A stretch of DNA of 14,612 bases, taken from Candidatus Bathyarchaeum sp. Its GTDB lineage: Archaea; Thermoproteota; Bathyarchaeia; Bathyarchaeales; Bathyarchaeaceae. The translations under genes and the position numbers were made by a program. Below are positions 7,188 through 13,512 of the stretch, piece by piece. The stretch is taken from contig SOJY01000217.1 of the NCBI GenBank assembly GCA_004376385.1, forward strand, positions 1 to 14,612, written 5' to 3'. Under the pieces are notes generated by a model that saw nothing but the letters and a program-made list of their open reading frames with translations, was not told the DNA's origin and ran no database searches. The first letter of the stretch is position 1, and every line of letters starts with the position of its first letter.

Positions 7188-8495
7188 TCACAGGAACTTG
7201 TTTAAGTCAACTTTTCGGTAATTTTCCTTTTTAAATCCTTTACCTGTTCCTCTGAGGGGGATTGTTGCGTCTAAGCCCATCTTGGATGTTCTGGCTTTCT
7301 TTCCCTCAGTTAAATCCCCTGATGGATCAAGTGATGAGCCTGGCTGGTTTGGCATTATAACCGCGGCTTTGTCTGCTTGGAATCGGGTTGCAAGTGCCCA
7401 CTCGACGTCGTTGCTGTCATAGATATTTATGTCATCATCCACAACAACACAATGCTTCAACGACTTGTGACCCTCAAAAGCTGCCTTAATCGCCTTCTTT
7501 CCATCATCTGGATTCTGTTTGCTTATCTGCACTACCGCGTGGAGCCAGCTACAACCGCCAGTAGTAATATACACATCATTGCATTTGCAGACCTTGTTAA
7601 CTTCATTAAAGATGGTGGGCTCTTTAGGCATCCCCATCAACACTTTATGCTCATTCCTTCCCGCAAGAATTGTTTGGTAAATGGGGTTTTTTCTGTGGGT
7701 TATACATTTGATTTCTATCACAGGCTGCTGTCTAACCCTGTCAACAATCCCTGTAAGATCCAAAAACGGTCCTTCTGGAACCATTTCTTTGGTTATCCGT
7801 CCCTCCAACACGATTTCGCAGTCTCTTGGAACCTCAACATCAATTGTTTTGCATTTCACCAGTTCCGTCTTTTCTAGTACATTCGCCATTCCCAGCTCAT
7901 CAACGCCCTTTGGCAGAGATGTGGAAGCGGCGAGAAGAACAGCGGTGGAGTTGCCGATGCACATTGCTATGTTAAGTTCGCCCCCCGCCTTTTTGAGGGC
8001 AGTATCGGTTCCCCTGTCCTCTACGATTCGAGCCACAAACTTGTTCTTGCCAATCAGCATTAACCTGTGAAAACACGTGTTTCTACCGAGCTCCGGGTCT
8101 TTTACTATGGAAATGGCAGATGCAACATACTTTCCGCCGTCCTTTTTGGTGTACCGCATTATGGGCAACTTAGTTAAGTCGACGTTTTGTTCAACTATTT
8201 CTTGGCATTCTCCCTTCTTTACAACAGTTGGAGCCACAGGGTTTTCTATGGCGCTCGACAATTTGGGCAAAATCTGCTGTATGTCCATGTTTAATGATTT
8301 GGCGACCAACTCTTTGGAGGAGACCAAACCCGCAACAACGGGCATGTTGGACTCTTTTATTTTCTCAAAAAAGCAAGGTTTTTCGCCAAGAGCATCGATG
8401 ATTCCCGCCAGTTCAAGCTCGGTTGACACTTCTTTTTGTATTCTTGTTACTTTTCCTTCACGTTCAAGTTGTTCCAAGAAACTTCTAAAACCCAA
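7188..8495 (-). CDS. Anhydromevalonate phosphate decarboxylase (UbiD family, prenylated FMN)
   Basis: It decarboxylates trans-anhydromevalonate 5-phosphate to isopentenyl phosphate. The UbiD fold is clear: the family's N-terminal 'FRSFLEQLEREGKVTRI', then 'RNTCFHRL' with Asn139 and Arg144 at the spacing of the cofactor/metal Asn and catalytic Arg of UbiD enzymes, and 'VPEGPFLDLTG' with Glu241 and Asp246 matching the second and third residues of the Glu-Arg-Glu triad by position (Asp in place of Glu). The enzyme needs prenylated FMN; no UbiX gene is in the window. The longest frame begins at a TTG at 8523-8525 and overlaps mvk by 20 bases. I choose the TTG at 8493-8495 because GTGAGGG lies seven bases before it, the protein then begins where UbiD proteins usually begin, and the overlap disappears (10-base gap). 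Length 435 residues. Confidence 0.9.
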   Translation of the reverse strand: MGFRSFLEQLEREGKVTRIQKEVSTELELAGIIDALGEKPCFFEKIKESNMPVVAGLVSSKELVAKSLNMDIQQILPKLSSAIENPVAPTVVKKGECQEIVEQNVDLTKLPIMRYTKKDGGKYVASAISIVKDPELGRNTCFHRLMLIGKNKFVARIVEDRGTDTALKKAGGELNIAMCIGNSTAVLLAASTSLPKGVDELGMANVLEKTELVKCKTIDVEVPRDCEIVLEGRITKEMVPEGPFLDLTGIVDRVRQQPVIEIKCITHRKNPIYQTILAGRNEHKVLMGMPKEPTIFNEVNKVCKCNDVYITTGGCSWLHAVVQISKQNPDDGKKAIKAAFEGHKSLKHCVVVDDDINIYDSNDVEWALATRFQADKAAVIMPNQPGSSLDPSGDLTEGKKARTSKMGLDATIPLRGTGKGFKKENYRKVDLNKFL

Positions 8496-8502
8496 AATGT
8501 TT

Positions 8503-8509
8503 CCCTCAC
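8503..8509 (-). promoter_or_regulatory. Shine-Dalgarno site deciding the decarboxylase start
   Basis: The minus strand reads GTGAGGG, seven bases before TTG 8493-8495. It overlaps the TGA stop of mvk (8506-8508), so terminating ribosomes could re-initiate here. The TTG at 8525 has no comparable site. Confidence 0.6.
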
Positions 8510-9450
8510 AGTTTCTGAACGCCAATCTTTGTTCTTAACACTTCAAATCCTTCGTTCTCAATGGCTGTCGCAACTTTTTCTTGCAGCTCTTTTCTGGGAG
8601 TCAAGGCTAGCATGCAGCCTCCGCCTCCGCCGCCAGTCATTTTTGCTCCAAACGCCTCCTGTTCTCTAGCCAACTCAACTAGATAATCTAGTTCTTTGCA
8701 GGAGACCTCGATTTCTTGTAGCAAGCGATGGTTTTCGTTCATTAATTCGCCAACTTTCTGTAGGTCAAACTCTTCTAGCGCCTTTCTTCCTTCGAGCGCC
8801 AAATCTTCTGCCTGCCTGAATAACTCAGCGTATTTCTTGGGGTTTCTTTGTTTTCTTTCCCCAACTCCAGCAACCATCGCCTTAGTGTTAGCGACAATTC
8901 CAGTGTTGCCGATGACGATTTCGACGGGTTCGCGTATGCTTAATTGTTCTATCGTGTTTGAGTCGCCGCTCAAACTTTTCTTGAACCAGATCAAGCCGCC
9001 GAATGTTGCTGCGGTATTGTCGATGCCTGAAGGGTTTCCCGCATACGCTTTCTCTGCTTCATATGCAATGTCATTAATTTTTTCGTCAGGTAAATCTAGT
9101 TCAAATTCTTCTGCTATGGCTCTGGCAATTGCTACACTGCTTGCTGCAGAAGCTCCAAGTCCACTAAATCCGGGGAGGTTTCCGCCCAACCAGATGTCTA
9201 TGGCGACCTGCTGGGGGTCCATGTTCATTGCTTTGAGCATTCTTTCGATTGATTCTAGTTGTTGAAGTTTCTTCTTTTCAGCGTACCCTTTTGCGCCTGT
9301 TCTTTCGTCTGTTACATTGATGCCGTTTGCGGCTTTTTTTACTTCTGCGTCAACTGCTGAATCAACTGCAGAAGCAATTCCGGGTACACCATGAACAACA
9401 AAGTGCTCACCGAACAAAATTGTTTTTCCGAAGCCAGAACCTCTTCCCAT
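8506..9450 (-). CDS. mvk: Mevalonate kinase (GHMP kinase family)
   Basis: It phosphorylates mevalonate to mevalonate 5-phosphate with ATP, feeding the dehydratase encoded downstream. From the ATG at 9448-9450 the protein has 314 residues. GHMP motifs appear in order: 'GFGKTILFGEHFVVHG' (Lys9, His16) at the N-terminus, 'GFSGLGASAASSVAIARA' at about 94-111 for ATP binding, 'NPSGIDNTAATFGG' with Asp144 as the likely catalytic base, and KMTGGGGGGCMLAL at about 270-283. A longer frame starts with TTG at 9469-9471 and adds seven residues; neither start has a good Shine-Dalgarno. The ATG form fits the family, whose members begin only a few residues before the GK-LFGEH motif. It is the first gene of the isoprenoid set, preceded by a 51-base gap with a TATA-like stretch and an inverted repeat. 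Diphosphomevalonate decarboxylase is a relative but lacks this motif set. Confidence 0.93.
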   Translation of the reverse strand: MGRGSGFGKTILFGEHFVVHGVPGIASAVDSAVDAEVKKAANGINVTDERTGAKGYAEKKKLQQLESIERMLKAMNMDPQQVAIDIWLGGNLPGFSGLGASAASSVAIARAIAEEFELDLPDEKINDIAYEAEKAYAGNPSGIDNTAATFGGLIWFKKSLSGDSNTIEQLSIREPVEIVIGNTGIVANTKAMVAGVGERKQRNPKKYAELFRQAEDLALEGRKALEEFDLQKVGELMNENHRLLQEIEVSCKELDYLVELAREQEAFGAKMTGGGGGGCMLALTPRKELQEKVATAIENEGFEVLRTKIGVQKL

Positions 9451-9455
9451 TGAAA

Positions 9456-9505
9456 CTAACCCAAAAGACAATGGAAGAGAATTAAATAAAATACTTTTAG
9501 GTTAG
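9456..9505 (-). repeat. 12-bp inverted repeat spanning the MEMO-mvk gap
   Basis: CTAACCCAAAAG (9456-9467) is the reverse complement of CTTTTAGGTTAG (9494-9505) at 11 of 12 positions. In RNA from the minus strand the odd position is a G-U pair, so a full 12-bp stem with a 26-base loop can form; plus-strand RNA would have an A-C mismatch. One arm contains the MEMO stop (9502-9504) and the other ends five bases before the mvk ATG. It could act in the mRNA at the mvk start, or as a DNA operator around the AT-rich centre. Confidence 0.6.
9481..9490 (-). promoter_or_regulatory. Candidate TATA element for mvk and the isoprenoid operon
   Basis: The minus strand reads TTTATTTAAT inside the loop of the inverted repeat. 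A start about 25 bases downstream would fall near 9460, giving a leader of about ten bases or an almost leaderless mRNA for the ATG at 9450, in line with the absence of a Shine-Dalgarno. The same T-rich stretch could instead help end the upstream transcript. Confidence 0.35.
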
Positions 9506-10356
9506 CCTTTTTTCGTAAATGCCATAGACGCGTAGCCTACTACTGCAGAATAATCGCCTAGTATGTCGCCGCTCGTCTTGTAGCATAATAACTGCGCCTT
9601 TTTGGCGCCTAACTCTTTTGCTGCTGTGATGGCGGCGATGGTTGGACCGTAACCGCAAGTGGATATCCCATAATCTTCTACGGTATGGTAGTATTGTTCT
9701 TCGTCCATCTTGAGGGCAGCATCTATCGCCATTTTGTCCTTCTTTTCGGCTCTTGCTTGAGGTTCATAATGGGTCAAATCGGAGGATGCGATAACCAAAG
9801 CGTTCTTGTCCTTCAAGGCTTTTGCCGTAGCTTTTCCCACTTCGCGGCTGGACTCCAAATCCTGCATCATAAAACAGACAGGAACAAACTTGAAGTCTGA
9901 ACCATACAAATACTGAAGGAAGGGAAGCTGAAGTTCAATAGAATGCTCGTGAGCATGCGCTCTATCGTCCACATCGATGATGCTAGAAGCACTCAAAATA
10001 TTGTTAGCTGTTTCGGCGTCAATTTCCACATCGCCCAGAGGCGTGCGCCAAACTCCCTCATTCATTACAGCAAGGGCGCTTCCATGTCCAGTATGATTAG
10101 GACCAAAAACTACTATGACTTCGGGTTTTCCATCATTTGCTAGATGATGATATGCGTGAGCGGCTACAGTACCAGATGCTAGGTATCCTGCATGGGGAAC
10201 AACAAGCCCAACAAGGCTCCGCGGGCCATCCCTTACGACTTTGGGAAGGCTTCCGGGTCCTAGTTTATGAATAAAAAGTTCTTCTATCTGTTTCCGTAAA
10301 AAGTTGGGGGTACCAGCGTACCATGAACCTGCTACTATCGGGTACCTGATTTTCAC
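9502..10356 (-). CDS. MEMO family protein (AmmeMemoRadiSam system protein B)
   Basis: The 284-residue protein belongs to the MEMO family, related in fold to extradiol dioxygenases; its reaction is not established. Family marks are 'PIVAGSWYAG' at the N-terminus, VPHAGY with His55, 'FGPNHTGHG' with His88, 'AHAHEHSIELQLPFLQYL', SSDLTHYE at 191-198 and 'STCGYGP' with Cys234. His55, His88 and Cys234 match the metal-binding His49, His81 and Cys244 of human MEMO1 by motif. No AMMECR1 or radical SAM partner gene is in the window. The start is GTG and overlaps the rps2 stop (GTGA). Its place between rps2 and mevalonate kinase is conserved across many archaea, which has led to suggestions of a link to the mevalonate pathway; I treat that as inference. 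Confidence 0.93.
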   Translation of the reverse strand: MKIRYPIVAGSWYAGTPNFLRKQIEELFIHKLGPGSLPKVVRDGPRSLVGLVVPHAGYLASGTVAAHAYHHLANDGKPEVIVVFGPNHTGHGSALAVMNEGVWRTPLGDVEIDAETANNILSASSIIDVDDRAHAHEHSIELQLPFLQYLYGSDFKFVPVCFMMQDLESSREVGKATAKALKDKNALVIASSDLTHYEPQARAEKKDKMAIDAALKMDEEQYYHTVEDYGISTCGYGPTIAAITAAKELGAKKAQLLCYKTSGDILGDYSAVVGYASMAFTKKG

Positions 10357-11012
10357 TCGTCTTCTTCCCGTCTTTCCCTAGTCAGCTTTATTTCAAAGTC
10401 TTCGATGGACTGACTTAGGTCTCCGTCTGCGGGAATTTCGCCTCTTTCGCGTAGTATCTGTCTTGCTAGAATCCAATAGATAACTGCCAATGCACGTCTT
10501 CCCTTGTTGTTGGTGGGTATCACCAAATCTACAAAAGAGACGTCGTTGTCTGTGCTGCAAAGGGCTACCACGGGAATTCCGATGTTCGCTGCTTCTTTCA
10601 CCGCTTGCACATCAGCTTTGGCGTCAGACAGTATTATTACGTTAGGCTCAAGACGCTTTGGGTAAAGCGGGTTTGAAAGCATTCCGGGAACGAACCTGCC
10701 AACGATAGGTGTGGCTCCAATTACTTCACAGAATTTTTCTACAGGTGACTGCCCATACAATCTCCCGGCTACAGCCACTATCTTTGAGGGTTCAAATCGG
10801 GCTAGAAACTTGGCAGCCACTCGTATGCGTTCGTCTGTTTTTTTAACGTCCAAAACGAACAAGCCGTCGGCTCTAACTCGATATATGAATGCATCCATGT
10901 CTTTTGTTCTCATTCTCGTTCCTATATGAACCCCCGCGGATAACAGTGTATCCTGAGGTAACAGAAGTTCTTCTTCGCTGTATGTTTCGATGTTTTCTTC
11001 ACTTTCGGACAA
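10353..11012 (-). CDS. rps2: Small ribosomal subunit protein uS2, archaeal type
   Basis: It is a component of the 30S head. The 219-residue protein has an acidic N-terminal tail, then 'LLSAGVHIGTRMRTKDMDAFIYRVRADGLFVLDVKKTDERI', then 'GRFVPGMLSNPLYPKRLEPNVIILSDAKADVQAVKEAANIGIPVVALCSTDND', and 'IPTNNKGRRALAVIYWILARQ', all typical of archaeal S2. A longer frame runs up to a TTG at 11058-11060 and would overlap the enolase gene. I take TTG 11010-11012 because GGAGG (11022-11026) lies nine bases before it and the N-terminus then fits. With this start the gap to enolase is 16 bases, and the stop overlaps the MEMO start by four bases. Confidence 0.94.
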   Translation of the reverse strand: MSESEENIETYSEEELLLPQDTLLSAGVHIGTRMRTKDMDAFIYRVRADGLFVLDVKKTDERIRVAAKFLARFEPSKIVAVAGRLYGQSPVEKFCEVIGATPIVGRFVPGMLSNPLYPKRLEPNVIILSDAKADVQAVKEAANIGIPVVALCSTDNDVSFVDLVIPTNNKGRRALAVIYWILARQILRERGEIPADGDLSQSIEDFEIKLTRERREEDE

Positions 11013-11021
11013 AATATTTTT

Positions 11022-11026
11022 CCTCC
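11022..11026 (-). promoter_or_regulatory. Shine-Dalgarno site deciding the rps2 start
   Basis: GGAGG on the minus strand, just after the enolase TAG (11029-11031) and nine bases before TTG 11010-11012. It supports the short S2 form over the one overlapping enolase. Confidence 0.7.
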
Positions 11027-11028
11027 AA

Positions 11029-12273
11029 CTATAATATTGACATTTGTGCTCTATTTCCAAGATTTTCCTCTATTCGAATCAACTCGTTTATCTTCGCCAC
11101 TCGCTCTCCATGTAACACGCCAGTCTTGATGACTGGACAAGAGAAACCAACGGCTAAGTGAGCTATATGTGTATCAGTTGTTTCTCCAGAACGATGGGAC
11201 ATAACCGGAACATATCCAGCCCTTTTCGCCAATCGCATAGTTTCCCAAGCGTCTGTGAGCGTGCCAACCTGATTCGTTTTTACGATAAGAGAGTTCCCAG
11301 CACCCATTTTAATGCCCTGAGTTAACCTCTCACGGTTTGTGACAAACAAGTCATCACCGCAGATTAGACAATTCTTAACCTTTTTCGTGAGTTCCGCAAA
11401 GCTTTCGTAGTCATCCTCCTCAAAGGGGTCTTCGACATAAGCAAGATTATAATCCTCAATGAGCTGCAACATAAACTCCAACTGCTCTCCAGAATCTCGC
11501 TTTTTTCCTTCCATCGAATAAACGTAAACGCTTTCTTTCGGGTTCCAGAAACTGGAAGCAGCAACATCAAGACATGCCCTGCATTCAATGCCCTGCTCTT
11601 CTGAAACCTCTTCACAAGCCTTGACAACTATCTTCAAAGCTTCTTCGTTTTCTATGTTGGGCGCCCAGGCTCCCTCGTCTCCTCTTCCACCTGTAAATTT
11701 TTTGTCAGCCTTTCTGAGAAACGCGCCGATCTTTTGGTGTACCATAATGTTGGCTTTCGCCGCCTCTGCGAAGCTGGGTGCCTTAAACGGGATAACCAAA
11801 TACTCTTGGATGTCTGTTGTCTTTCCAAGAGCATGTTTTCCTCCACCCAAAACATTCCCAAGAGGATATGGCAGCTCGTTTGCGAGGTATCCTGATAAAT
11901 ACTGAAACAGGGGCAAATCATAGGATGTTGCGGCTGCTTCTGCCGTGGCTAGGGATATGGCGAAGACAGTGTTTCCTCCGACATTTCCGAAGTTCTCTGT
12001 TTCGTCGATTTCGTGAAGAAGAGCATCAATCTCGTTTTGTTCTTCAGCGTCCATGCCTATGAGTTCAGGAGCGATAAGCTCTTCCAGCTTTGTTATAGCC
12101 GCGTCAACTCCACCTTCTGGATAGGAAACTACCTCGGCTTTGCCTTTACTGGCTCCGGCGGGAGCACCTGCTCTTCCGAATCCATCAGTGGTTACGATGT
12201 CAACTTCTATGGTTTCCTCTCCTCTGCTGTTGAAAAGTTTTCGCGCCATGACATCTTCTATGACTGATGACAT
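11029..12273 (-). CDS. eno: Enolase
   Basis: It interconverts 2-phosphoglycerate and phosphoenolpyruvate in glycolysis and gluconeogenesis. The 414-residue protein keeps the enolase active site: Glu157 in 'TDIQEYLV', Glu200 in GDEGAWAPN, metal ligands Asp236 (LDVAAS), Glu281 (VEDPF) and Asp307 (GDDLFVTN), catalytic Lys332 in 'VKTNQVGTL', the MSHRSGETTD loop at 358-367, and Lys383 in VIKTG followed by 'ERVAKINELIRIEE'. The loop around 'GGGKHALGKTTDIQE' differs from the common bacterial HADN form but keeps the histidine. ATG start with GGTGA at 12280-12284, six bases upstream. It sits in the translation/transcription operon 12 bases after rpoN, a placement common in archaea. Confidence 0.97.
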   Translation of the reverse strand: MSSVIEDVMARKLFNSRGEETIEVDIVTTDGFGRAGAPAGASKGKAEVVSYPEGGVDAAITKLEELIAPELIGMDAEEQNEIDALLHEIDETENFGNVGGNTVFAISLATAEAAATSYDLPLFQYLSGYLANELPYPLGNVLGGGKHALGKTTDIQEYLVIPFKAPSFAEAAKANIMVHQKIGAFLRKADKKFTGGRGDEGAWAPNIENEEALKIVVKACEEVSEEQGIECRACLDVAASSFWNPKESVYVYSMEGKKRDSGEQLEFMLQLIEDYNLAYVEDPFEEDDYESFAELTKKVKNCLICGDDLFVTNRERLTQGIKMGAGNSLIVKTNQVGTLTDAWETMRLAKRAGYVPVMSHRSGETTDTHIAHLAVGFSCPVIKTGVLHGERVAKINELIRIEENLGNRAQMSIL

Positions 12274-12285
12274 GCTTGTTCACCG

Positions 12286-12513
12286 CTAAAATGGTTGAGT
12301 GTTGTTTGTTTTCCTTTTTTCTTCGTAAAACCTGAGGATGCTGTCAGAAATTTCTATGTGAGAAAGGATCATTCTGCGACAGCAATATCTTGTTATTCCT
12401 AAGCTGTCTAGAACCTTTTTTGAGTCTTCTCCAGTTTTGACTCTGCTGGCGAACTCTTCCCATTTGTCACTTATTAACTTCCCACATGTAAAACAGCGAA
12501 CTGGGATAATCAC
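12286..12513 (-). CDS. rpoN: DNA-directed RNA polymerase subunit N (Rpb10-like)
   Basis: This small zinc-binding subunit belongs to the RpoD-RpoL-RpoN-RpoP assembly platform of archaeal RNA polymerase. The 75-residue protein starts MIIPVRCFTCGK and holds the zinc ligands Cys7, Cys10, Cys44 and Cys45, the latter two in 'RYCCRRMILSHIE', the atypical CX2C...CC motif of the family. It is slightly longer than many homologues because of a polar tail (EEKRKTNNTQPF). The start is GTG, with GGAGG (12524-12528) ten bases upstream. RpoK, often encoded just after RpoN in archaea, is absent; enolase follows after 12 bases. Confidence 0.96.
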   Translation of the reverse strand: MIIPVRCFTCGKLISDKWEEFASRVKTGEDSKKVLDSLGITRYCCRRMILSHIEISDSILRFYEEKRKTNNTQPF

Positions 12514-12570
12514 TTCAATTCGACCTCCTATACATAATTATGACCTTGGTTGTTTCGAGCATTCAATTCC

Positions 12571-12580
12571 TACTTATACA
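12571..12580 (-). promoter_or_regulatory. Candidate promoter for rpoN-eno-rps2-MEMO
   Basis: The minus strand reads TGTATAAGTA preceded by CGAAA, a plausible TATA box with BRE-like purines. A start near 12550 would leave a leader of about 36 bases that contains the rpoN Shine-Dalgarno. The gap 12514-12647 holds no tRNA or other gene that I can see. Confidence 0.4.
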
Positions 12581-12647
12581 TTTCGGCGTCACTTTGCTTA
12601 AGACTTCTTAACACCTTTGCTAGTGCATATCCCTTATTTTGGGGTGC

Positions 12648-13061
12648 TCACCTGTAGCTTTTCTGATCCCTAGCCCTAGCCCCGGGTCCTCCAAACTTTT
12701 TAGGTTCGCTTCTTCTAGGATCACCGGCAATCATTGTTCGATCGTAATCTCTAAATGTAGTGCGAAGTCGGGTGCTCTTTGTCCACTTCAGTAGACCCTT
12801 AGCTATAGCCATACGCGCGGCTTCAGCCTGTCCCATGACGCCCCCTCCCGCCACACTAACGTTGATGTCAAGTTGGTTCCAAACTTTCTCTTCTATCAGG
12901 AATAAAGGTTCTAGAATTTTGTCGCGAGCGAGTTTAGGTTCAAAAATCTCTAATGGCACCTTGTTTATTCTTATTCTTCCCTTTCCAAGTCTGACTGTCG
13001 CTCTTGCTATTGCGGTTTTCCGCTTTCCACTTATTACCATAACTTTTTTTGATTTAGACAC
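12648..13061 (-). CDS. rps9: Small ribosomal subunit protein uS9
   Basis: It belongs to the 30S head and has a C-terminal tail that reaches the P-site tRNA. The 137-residue protein has 'SGKRKTAIARATVRLGKGRIRIN' at the N-terminus, 'VSVAGGGVMGQAEAARMAIAKGLL' in the middle and the basic C-terminus 'EPKKFGGPGARARDQKSYR', the archaeal ending. A longer frame reaches back into rpl13, but the GTG at 13059-13061 has GAGG (13071-13074) nine bases upstream and lies one base after the rpl13 stop, so I take it. The longer N-terminus would be an unlikely out-of-frame copy of the rpl13 end. Confidence 0.95.
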   Translation of the reverse strand: MSKSKKVMVISGKRKTAIARATVRLGKGRIRINKVPLEIFEPKLARDKILEPLFLIEEKVWNQLDINVSVAGGGVMGQAEAARMAIAKGLLKWTKSTRLRTTFRDYDRTMIAGDPRRSEPKKFGGPGARARDQKSYR

Positions 13062-13062
13062 A

Positions 13063-13506
13063 CTATTCAACCTCTGCGGTCCACCCGCCGATTTCTTTAG
13101 CCAATTCACCAACGGTTATATAAGGTGATTTCAATTTATCTGTGCTGGCTTCAAGAACTGTCTGGATTTCTTTATCCTCAACTTCCAATGGAACACCCAG
13201 ATAAACCCTAAGTCTTTTGAATGCCTGCAGACCCTTCGGTTTCTGCCGAGGAAGCATGCCCCGAATGGTTCTACGAACAATTCTGTCAGGTCTTCTCTGA
13301 TGAAATGGGCCCTTTCTTGGATGCCCCACCTCAAGAAAGGTTTTAGCAGCCTTGACTATTTGCAGCCTCTTGCCTGAAATGGCTGCTTTTTCAGCATTTA
13401 CAACAATAACAGTCTCGCCTTGGAGAAGACGTTTGGCTACACTGCTAGCCATCCGTCCAAGAATCAGTCCCTTGGCATCTATAATTGTAGCTTTATCAAA
13501 AGACAT
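13063..13506 (-). CDS. rpl13: Large ribosomal subunit protein uL13
   Basis: It is an early-assembling 50S protein. The 147-residue product begins 'MSFDKATIIDAKGLILGRMASSVAKRLL', the archaeal L13 start, continues 'VIVVNAEKAAISGKR' and includes 'FHQRRPDRIVRRTIRGMLPRQKPKGLQAFKRLRVYLG'. Two adjacent starts exist: GTG 13507-13509 and ATG 13504-13506. GGGGTAA, formed at the end of rpl18e, lies about eight bases before the ATG, so I prefer it. It lies six bases after rpl18e and one base before rps9. Confidence 0.96.
   Translation of the reverse strand: MSFDKATIIDAKGLILGRMASSVAKRLLQGETVIVVNAEKAAISGKRLQIVKAAKTFLEVGHPRKGPFHQRRPDRIVRRTIRGMLPRQKPKGLQAFKRLRVYLGVPLEVEDKEIQTVLEASTDKLKSPYITVGELAKEIGGWTAEVE
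13071..13074 (-). promoter_or_regulatory. Shine-Dalgarno site deciding the rps9 start
   Basis: GAGG on the minus strand lies inside the last codons of rpl13, nine bases before GTG 13059-13061. It supports the short S9 form. Confidence 0.55.
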
Positions 13507-13512
13507 CACAGT

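Noticed and set aside
7377..8070. Plus-strand ORFs of 166 and 129 codons opposite the UbiD-type decarboxylase
   Set aside because: Both overlap a well-supported gene, overlap each other in different frames and resemble no known protein.
8696..9265. Plus-strand ORF of 189 codons opposite mvk
   Set aside because: It is serine- and alanine-rich as expected from reading a kinase gene backwards; the minus strand holds the GHMP motifs.
12514..12647. Possible tRNA in the rps9-rpoN gap
   Set aside because: No T-loop GTTCRAxx with acceptor pairing or anticodon stem was found on either strand; the gap looks like a promoter region.
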